A stretch of DNA of 11,759 bases, from the NCBI GenBank assembly GCA_012521625.1, contig JAAYLY010000137.1:1-11759 (forward strand). Reading direction: 5' to 3'. A program made the translations under genes and the position numbers. The stretch is from Tissierellia bacterium. Lineage in GTDB: Bacteria > Bacillota > Clostridia > Tissierellales > Tissierellaceae. Numbering within the stretch: the stretch's first letter is position 1; every line of letters begins with the position of its first letter. This document shows, piece by piece, positions 6,506 to 11,759 of this stretch. The notes below the pieces were generated by a model, which did no database searches, was not told the DNA's origin, and saw only the letters and a program-made list of their open reading frames with translations.

Positions 6506-7786
6506 TCAATTTATTTCAATTATATAATCCCTATACCTGTTAAAGTCCACTAAGTTTATATGGAGGTTGAAGTAAGTACCGTCAGCTTCATGCTGTAGAT
6601 CTTTGATTTCATAATTTGTCATCATATAATCTAATATAGCCTGTTCATCATATGGAATCCTCATCTTTACAAATTTAAATTCCTGTGGTAGCTTCTCCTG
6701 AATCATTTCCTTTAGCTCATCAATATTAATATCATTCTTAGCCGAAATGAAGATCTTATCCCCTACCAGCTTGCTGTCGTAGATGAGCTTGCCTATATCT
6801 ACTTTATCCATCTTGTTAAAGACGGTAATCATAGGCTTATCTAAAACCTCCAGATCTTTTAGGACATCTAGGGTTGTCTTAATCTGGATATCTATATCCT
6901 TGTTGGAGGCATCAACCACATGGAGGATTAAATCTGCATAGACGGTCTCTTCCATGGTACCCTTAAAGGCCTCTACTAGATGGGTAGGTAGTTTAGATAC
7001 AAAACCTACCGTGTCCGTCAATAGATAAACTTGACCTTTGGGAAGCCTCCCCCTCCTTAGGGAGGTATCCAGGGTGGCAAAGAGCATATCCTTAACAAAG
7101 ACCTCCTTACCCCTATCTTCATCCTCCATCAGCTTGTTTAGTAGGGTTGATTTGCCTGCATTAGTATAGCCAACTAAAGCCACAATAGGAAGGTTGGAAT
7201 CGATTCTCTTCCTCCTTTTAATATCCCTGTTGGCTTCTATATCCTTTAAATGCCTTTCTATATTCTTTATCTCCCTAAGTATATGCCTCCTATCGGTTTC
7301 CAATTTTTGTTCACCAGGACCTCTAGTACCGATACCTCCTCCTTCCCTAGACAGATAATCCCTCATGCCCACCAAGCGGGGTAGGCGATATTTTAGCTGT
7401 GCCAACTTAACCTGCAGCTTACCCTCCTTAGATACTGCCCTTGTGGCAAAGATATCCAATATTAGATTAGTCCTATCTACTATCTTCCTATCTATAATCT
7501 TTTCCAAATTTCTAAGCTGGGCTCCAGATAATTCATCATTAAATACAACCGTATCTATATCCAACTCCTGGCAATAAAGCTTAATCTCCTCAGCCTTACC
7601 CTTTCCTATAAAGTAGGCAGGATTTATAGACTCCCTCCTTTGGATTACCCTGGAAATCACAACTCCTCCAGCAGCATGTACTAGTTCCTGGAGTTCGTCC
7701 AGAGATACTTCTATTTCAACAGGGTCATCCTCCAGTGCAAGGCCGACGATTAATACTCGCTCCCTTAGATTATTAAGTTTTTCCAA
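6506..7786 (-). CDS. hflX: Ribosome-associated GTPase HflX
   Basis: GTPase of the Obg-HflX superfamily that binds the 50S subunit and splits stalled or idle 70S ribosomes, often under heat or antibiotic stress. From the chosen start it is 426 residues. The N-terminal HflX domain has the typical RERVLIVGLAL start, and a glycine-rich linker GGGIGTRGPGEQKLETD leads to the GTPase domain. All G motifs are present: P-loop GYTNAGKST (about 206-214), DTVGF (258-262), NKMD (334-337) and SAK (368-370). No ATG lies in frame near the N-terminus. I chose the TTG at 7786 because GGTGAT (7795-7790) stands three bases before it. An earlier in-frame TTG at 7801 would have no ribosome binding site and would sit only about ten bases after the predicted transcription start. 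It leads a minus-strand run with yigZ and the CoA-binding gene. Confidence 0.94.
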   Translation of the reverse strand: MEKLNNLRERVLIVGLALEDDPVEIEVSLDELQELVHAAGGVVISRVIQRRESINPAYFIGKGKAEEIKLYCQELDIDTVVFNDELSGAQLRNLEKIIDRKIVDRTNLILDIFATRAVSKEGKLQVKLAQLKYRLPRLVGMRDYLSREGGGIGTRGPGEQKLETDRRHILREIKNIERHLKDIEANRDIKRRKRIDSNLPIVALVGYTNAGKSTLLNKLMEDEDRGKEVFVKDMLFATLDTSLRRGRLPKGQVYLLTDTVGFVSKLPTHLVEAFKGTMEETVYADLILHVVDASNKDIDIQIKTTLDVLKDLEVLDKPMITVFNKMDKVDIGKLIYDSKLVGDKIFISAKNDINIDELKEMIQEKLPQEFKFVKMRIPYDEQAILDYMMTNYEIKDLQHEADGTYFNLHINLVDFNRYRDYIIEIN

Positions 7787-7817
7787 TCTATCACCATCCA
7801 AGTATTTGTTATTCTTT

Positions 7818-7826
7818 ATTATACCA
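7818..7826 (-). promoter_or_regulatory. hflX promoter, extended -10
   Basis: TGG-TATAAT (7826-7818, minus strand) is a perfect -10 with the TGn extension. The hexamer 17 bp upstream, AATACA, matches -35 consensus only at its ACA end, as is common for extended -10 promoters. Transcription should start near 7811. Confidence 0.7.
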
Positions 7827-7885
7827 CAAAGGGGACATAATGTATTTATAATCCTTAATCTAAGCTGGCCATAATTATTAGTTTA

Positions 7886-7914
7886 TTAACATTATGGAAA
7901 AACTATGCTATAAT
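7886..7914 (+). promoter_or_regulatory. Strong sigma-A-type promoter of the penicillin-binding protein gene
   Basis: TTAACA (7886-7891), a 17-bp spacer and TATAAT (7909-7914), with a TG extension at 7906-7907. The -35 differs from consensus at one base and the -10 is perfect. Transcription should start near 7921, giving a leader of about 35 nt with AAGGAGG at 7943-7949. It points away from the hflX promoter about 65 bp to its left. Confidence 0.85.
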
Positions 7915-7954
7915 ATTTTTATGTTCTAGACCTTTAGAATATAAGGAGGAAATT

Positions 7955-10900
7955 ATGTCAGATAACAATAAGAAGAAAAAGAAAAAAAATAGATTTACTT
8001 TTGGAAAAGGATTAAAGATTTTTCTTATAACATTATCAATCCTGGTATTACTGTCAGGTGGAGCCTTAGCAGGCATGGTCATTTCCATAATTAAAGATGC
8101 ACCGGAAATAGACCCTAGGCAGGTTAATGCATCCTTAGCCCATACATCATATATCTATGATAGCCAGGGCAACTTAATAGAAAAGGTTGAAGCAGCAGAG
8201 TTTAGGACCTATGTAACTCTGGATCAAATGCCTCAACACTTAAAAGATGCCTTTATAGCCATTGAGGACGAAAGATTTTATGAACATCATGGTATAGACC
8301 CAAGGGGAATCATAGCTTCCATGGTGGATAATATAAAGGCTGGAGGCATCGTCAGAGGTGCTAGTACCATAACCCAACAGCTGGTTAAAAATGTTTACTT
8401 AAGTCCCGATAAACTTTGGTCTAGAAAGATTCAGGAAGCCTATTTGGCCCTACAGATGGAAAGGGTTCTTCATAAGGACCAGATATTGGAAGCCTATTTA
8501 AATAGGAACTTCTTCGGCCAAAATGCCTACGGGGTTCAAGAGGCTGCCCAAACATATTTTTCTAAGGATGTTGGAGATCTAACCATAGCTGAATCAGCAA
8601 TGTTGGCTGGAATCATAAAGAGCACCAGCGCCTACCAGCCCTATATAAGGGTTAGCCCGGAAAATTATGACGCCAACCTACATTACAAGGTAGGGGAAGC
8701 TGATATCTTAGGCCAAAAATATATCCTGGTATTTAATCCTAAATCAGTGGAAAGACAAAAGATAGTATTAAGTCAGATGTTAAAACTGGGCATGATAACC
8801 GAAGAAGAATATGAAGAAGCATTGGCAGTAGATATGAAGACGGTTTTAAAACCTGGCAAAAAGAAGATATCCGATATTACATCCTACTTTACCGATTATG
8901 TTAAGACTGAAACCGTCAATTTGCTAATGGAAAAATTGGGCTATAGTAAAGAGCAGGCGGAGGAAGAATTATTTACTGGAGGACTCCACATCTATACTAC
9001 TATTGATGTGGAAATGCAGAGGGAATTAGAAGAAGTTTATGATAATTTCGTAGAAATCCTAATAGGTAACACTGCCAATGTTAAAGGGCCCGTATTGGTA
9101 GACTGGAATGTAAATAGGTCAGGTGACGTAATCGATGAGAGGGGTAATCTGATCTACTATAAGGAAAGTAACCTATTAAATGAAGATTACGACTTGGTCA
9201 TAGAAAATGGTACTTATGAAGTCTTAGAAAATGGGGACATAAAGATTAAAAATAAAAAGCTAACCATCTATCCGAAACACATTGATATTGCAGATTACTA
9301 TAGGATAGATGAAAAGAAAAACCTAGTAACCCATACTGTAGGTTCTATCATTATACCGGAAGATGAATTTAGTGTTGGAGAAAATAAGGAGCTGATCATC
9401 AGCAAGAAGTATTTAGATAAGAACGAAGGCTTCTATAGGATTGATGAAAACAATAATTTAATAATCAGCAATTCTTACTTCTATAGAGACCCATACGGCC
9501 TAGTTCAGCCCCAATCAGCTTCAGTAATCATCGATTATAGGACTGGTCATATTAAGGCCATTGTAGGGGGTAGGGATGTAGACGGCAATAGGATCTTAAA
9601 CAGGGCTACTGATTCACGTAGGCAACCTGGTTCAACTATTAAGCCTTTAAGTGCCTACCTACCAGCCCTAGATAATGGATTTACTGCTGCCAGCCCAATA
9701 GATGATATCCCCTATTATAGCAATGGGGTCCTATGGCCGAGAAACTGGTATAAGGGTTATAGGGGAATCAACAGCTTAAGAAAGTCTCTAGAACAATCTA
9801 TAAACGTTAATGCTGTTAAAATGGTAGAGGCGGTTGGAGTTAAGACAGCTATGTCTTACTTAGAAAAGTTAGGCATAATAGACCCTGAGAATCCAGGAGC
9901 TGATAGCTTCGTTACTGCCAGCGAAAACAGTTCAACCAACGATGAGAACTTATCAGCCTTAGCCTTAGGTGGTATGACCAAGGGACTTACTCCATTGGAA
10001 ATAACAGCAGCCTATGGAGCCATAGCCAATGACGGAGTCTATGTAGAACCTATATGTATAACTAAGATTTACGACAAAGATGGAAACCTATTGATTGAAA
10101 ATACACCTAAAAAGACCACAGTAGTATCTCCTCAGGTAGCATATATTATGGGAGATATAATGAGGACCACAGTTAGTGAAGGTTTAGCAGGTAGGGCAAG
10201 GTTATCTAATATGGCTGTTGCCGGCAAGACGGGTACTACTCAACATAATGCCGACATCTGGTTCGTAGGTTATACTCCTTACTATGTATCTGGAGTATGG
10301 ATTGGAAACGACTCACCTAAGATAACTTTAGCTAGAAGCAGTAGTACGGCAGCCCAATTATGGCAGCATATTAATACTAAAATCCATGAAGGTCTAGAGA
10401 GTAAGACTAGCTTCAATAGGCCAGAGGGTATAGTAACAGCCAATGTATGTACTCAATCTGGTAAATTACCCACACCGCTGTGCACCCAAGATCCAAGGCA
10501 TGTGGTCAGGTCAGAAATCTTTGCTCCAGGCACGGTGCCAAAGGAATATTGCGATGTCCACGTGGAAGTTACAATAGATACTAGCACAGGAAAGATTGCC
10601 AATGAATACTGTCCAGACGATCTGGTGGAAACTAGGGTATTTATACAGCGTACACCACCTTATAATCCAGCAGACCATAATGGAATAACTCCAGCTGACT
10701 TCCAATATAGTGCACCGACAGAAGTATGTGATGAACATAATGAAGAAACTGCCATAAGAGATGAATTGGAGGATCTGTTCCAGTGGCCTTGGGACTGGTG
10801 GAATAACGGAGACGATGACAATAACAGTGGAAACAACAGCCACAATAATGGAAATGGCAACGAAAATGGTAATAGTAATAGTAATAGTAATGGTAATGGT

Positions 10901-11032
10901 AATGGTAATGGTAGGAATAATGGTGGTAGAAATGGAAATGGCAACGGAAATGGTAGAAATGATGGACAGAATGGTAACAACGAAGATAGTATAAACGTAA
11001 ACGGCAACAACCTTAATCCAAATAATAATTAA
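7955..11032 (+). CDS. Bifunctional class A penicillin-binding protein (PBP1A family)
   Basis: 1025-residue peptidoglycan synthase. A lysine-rich cytoplasmic N-terminus (KKKKKKNR) precedes one membrane anchor (about 20-46), with the rest outside. The glycosyltransferase (GT51) domain, about 80-255, has EDERFYEHHGID with likely catalytic E104, GASTITQQLVKN (135-146) and KDQILEAYLN (174-183). The transpeptidase domain, about 515-805, has active-site SxxK S560-TIK, SIN (615-617) and KTG (758-760), all intact. Between them an inserted region (about 370-510) includes two related segments, YRIDEKKNLV (449-458) and YRIDENNNLI (494-503). After the transpeptidase comes a clostridial-type cysteine-containing segment (C832, C843, C866, C886, C925), then a Trp-rich patch (WPWDWW) and an Asn/Gly tail (951-1025). 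The start has AAGGAGG five bases upstream. It ends in a terminator shared with spoVAE. Confidence 0.97.
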   Translation: MSDNNKKKKKKNRFTFGKGLKIFLITLSILVLLSGGALAGMVISIIKDAPEIDPRQVNASLAHTSYIYDSQGNLIEKVEAAEFRTYVTLDQMPQHLKDAFIAIEDERFYEHHGIDPRGIIASMVDNIKAGGIVRGASTITQQLVKNVYLSPDKLWSRKIQEAYLALQMERVLHKDQILEAYLNRNFFGQNAYGVQEAAQTYFSKDVGDLTIAESAMLAGIIKSTSAYQPYIRVSPENYDANLHYKVGEADILGQKYILVFNPKSVERQKIVLSQMLKLGMITEEEYEEALAVDMKTVLKPGKKKISDITSYFTDYVKTETVNLLMEKLGYSKEQAEEELFTGGLHIYTTIDVEMQRELEEVYDNFVEILIGNTANVKGPVLVDWNVNRSGDVIDERGNLIYYKESNLLNEDYDLVIENGTYEVLENGDIKIKNKKLTIYPKHIDIADYYRIDEKKNLVTHTVGSIIIPEDEFSVGENKELIISKKYLDKNEGFYRIDENNNLIISNSYFYRDPYGLVQPQSASVIIDYRTGHIKAIVGGRDVDGNRILNRATDSRRQPGSTIKPLSAYLPALDNGFTAASPIDDIPYYSNGVLWPRNWYKGYRGINSLRKSLEQSINVNAVKMVEAVGVKTAMSYLEKLGIIDPENPGADSFVTASENSSTNDENLSALALGGMTKGLTPLEITAAYGAIANDGVYVEPICITKIYDKDGNLLIENTPKKTTVVSPQVAYIMGDIMRTTVSEGLAGRARLSNMAVAGKTGTTQHNADIWFVGYTPYYVSGVWIGNDSPKITLARSSSTAAQLWQHINTKIHEGLESKTSFNRPEGIVTANVCTQSGKLPTPLCTQDPRHVVRSEIFAPGTVPKEYCDVHVEVTIDTSTGKIANEYCPDDLVETRVFIQRTPPYNPADHNGITPADFQYSAPTEVCDEHNEETAIRDELEDLFQWPWDWWNNGDDDNNSGNNSHNNGNGNENGNSNSNSNGNGNGNGRNNGGRNGNGNGNGRNDGQNGNNEDSINVNGNNLNPNNN
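10865..10912 (+). repeat. Eight tandem AATRGT hexanucleotides in the PBP tail
   Basis: Eight head-to-tail copies of AATGGT or AATAGT (48 bp) encode alternating Asn-Gly and Asn-Ser. Less regular copies continue to about 10975. Gain or loss of units would keep the reading frame, so strains may differ in tail length without loss of the enzyme. Confidence 0.85.
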
Positions 11033-11055
11033 GACTAAGGATTTTCCTTAGTCTT
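11031..11055. terminator. Shared bidirectional terminator, PBP gene / spoVAE
   Basis: A perfect 11-bp stem AAGACTAAGGA (11031-11041) with TCCTTAGTCTT (11045-11055) and a TTT loop, followed on the plus strand by TTGTTTTTGG. The PBP stop codon (11030-11032) and the spoVAE stop codon (11050-11048) both overlap it. The minus-strand side has a weaker run (AATTATTATTT), so it may favour the PBP transcript. Confidence 0.85.
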
Positions 11056-11404
11056 TTGTTTTTGGATCGAAGATTAAAGCCATTATATATCCAAAGAATA
11101 TGGCTGCTGCCACCCCACCGGCCCCGGCCTTAGCCCCTCCAGCAAAGGCGCCAAAGATTCCATCTTTCTTAGCTCCTTCTATTGCCCCCCTTGCTAGAGT
11201 ATATCCAAAGCCTGGTATGGGGGTTTTAGCACCTGCCCCGCCGAATTCCACAATAGGGTCATAAAGACCTAGTGCACCCAGGATTACACCAATAGTTAAA
11301 AAGGACACCAATATATGGGCAGGCATCAATTTCGTTCTATCTAAAAGGATTTGACCTATTACGCAAATTCCTCCTCCTACTATAAAGGCCTTCAAATAAT
11401 CCAT
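11048..11404 (-). CDS. spoVAE: Stage V sporulation protein AE (SpoVAEB type)
   Basis: 118-residue integral membrane protein of the spoVA operon, whose products move dipicolinic acid into the forespore during sporulation and release it at germination. It is hydrophobic throughout, with an N-terminal segment about 5-20, further segments about 28-48 and 95-112, and a glycine/alanine-rich middle with PIPGFGYTLARGAIEGAKKDGIFG, which is the family hallmark. Length matches the roughly 116-residue SpoVAEB of Bacillus, not the larger soluble SpoVAEA. The ATG immediately follows the spoVAD stop codon with no gap, and its ribosome binding site AGGTGATG lies within the end of spoVAD, so the two should be translationally coupled. 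It ends in the terminator shared with the PBP gene, so no further spoVA gene follows on this strand. Confidence 0.93.
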   Translation of the reverse strand: MDYLKAFIVGGGICVIGQILLDRTKLMPAHILVSFLTIGVILGALGLYDPIVEFGGAGAKTPIPGFGYTLARGAIEGAKKDGIFGAFAGGAKAGAGGVAAAIFFGYIMALIFDPKTKD

Positions 11405-11759
11405 CTACATCACCTGCTCATTATTTATATCTATTGTAACTGCATGGGCTATACTGGGTATAGATTCACCCTGTTGGTTTATAGTGGTTGAGTGTAAGGC
11501 TCCTGTGGCCATAAATAGGACCCTCTTGAACCTGCCCTTCTTCATCTCCTTTAGGATGTAGCCATTAAAGACTACAGCTGAACAACCACAGCCACTACCA
11601 CCAGCATGGGTATCCTGGGTATTGGGGTTGAAGATTTCTACGCCACAGTCTGTATAGTTTTTGCTTATGTCATAGCCCTTTTCCTTCATAAGATCTATAA
11701 CAATGGATTTTCCTACTATGCCTAAATCCCCTGAGATTATTAAATCGTAGTCACTAGGC
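11405..11759 (-). CDS. spoVAD: Stage V sporulation protein AD, C-terminal part (partial)
   Basis: Only the last 118 codons or so are in the window. The frame is open to the right edge, so the N-terminus lies outside, and the first visible methionine (11689) is internal. SpoVAD has a thiolase-like fold and is the SpoVA component known to bind dipicolinic acid. It lies on the outer face of the spore inner membrane. Visible family features are YDLIISGDLGIVG near the edge, then CGVEIFNPNTQDTHAGGSGCGCSA with its glycine/cysteine cluster, RVLFMATGALHS, and the C-terminal GESIPSIAHAVTI. spoVAE follows directly with no spacer. In sporulating clostridia the usual order is spoVAC-spoVAD-spoVAE, so spoVAC is expected just beyond the window. 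A sigma-G promoter would also be outside. Confidence 0.93.
   Translation of the reverse strand, partial: PSDYDLIISGDLGIVGKSIVIDLMKEKGYDISKNYTDCGVEIFNPNTQDTHAGGSGCGCSAVVFNGYILKEMKKGRFKRVLFMATGALHSTTINQQGESIPSIAHAVTIDINNEQVM

Noticed and set aside
10511..11010. Long antisense reading frames opposite the PBP C-terminus, including a Leu/Pro-rich one
   Set aside because: They are the mirror of the Asn/Gly repeat codons and the conserved PBP coding frame, with no ribosome binding site or family resemblance.
1..11759. Search by eye for a defence system, mobile element, CRISPR array, biosynthetic cluster or tRNA/rRNA genes
   Set aside because: Every long frame is accounted for by a housekeeping, transport, signalling or sporulation family. 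No array-like repeats, transposase motifs or cloverleaf sequences were seen.

Overview
The window looks like ordinary chromosome of a low-GC, endospore-forming Firmicute, most likely in the Clostridia/Tissierellia. The reasons are strong AGGAGG/GGTGAT-type ribosome binding sites, AT-rich intergenic DNA with TATAAT-type promoters, a clostridial-style class A penicillin-binding protein, and the end of a spoVA operon. The SpoVA proteins handle dipicolinic acid in spores, so the organism is a spore former or descends from one. I see no tRNA, rRNA, CRISPR array, insertion sequence, integrase, phage gene or defence cassette, and no break in composition that would suggest recent transfer.

Layout from left to right. 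(1) A roughly 280-bp leader containing a 16-bp palindrome, then mnmA (+, tRNA 2-thiouridylase). (2) A convergent, cytoplasmic PAS-PAS-GGDEF diguanylate cyclase (-). (3) A gene-poor stretch with a likely cyclase promoter flanked by repeats, and a terminator serving yebC. (4) nadE then yebC, both on the minus strand. (5) Divergent from nadE, two overlapping half-length TauE/SafE-family membrane genes (+). (6) A minus-strand run hflX, yigZ, CoA-binding protein. (7) Divergent from hflX, a 1025-residue bifunctional penicillin-binding protein (+) with an Asn/Gly-rich tail. (8) Convergent to it, spoVAD (partial) and spoVAE (-).

The genes do not form one pathway. MnmA (anticodon thiolation), YebC (translation-associated) and HflX (ribosome-splitting GTPase) share a translation theme. 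NadE makes NAD, the penicillin-binding protein builds the wall, and SpoVAD/E belong to the spore. All three convergent gene pairs end in one shared hairpin that overlaps one or both stop codons, so the genome here is compact at 3' ends. I did not find a convincing undescribed system. The points most worth a second look are the split TauE/SafE pair, the repeats flanking the probable diguanylate cyclase promoter, the low-complexity tail and inserted region of the penicillin-binding protein, and the shared terminators.
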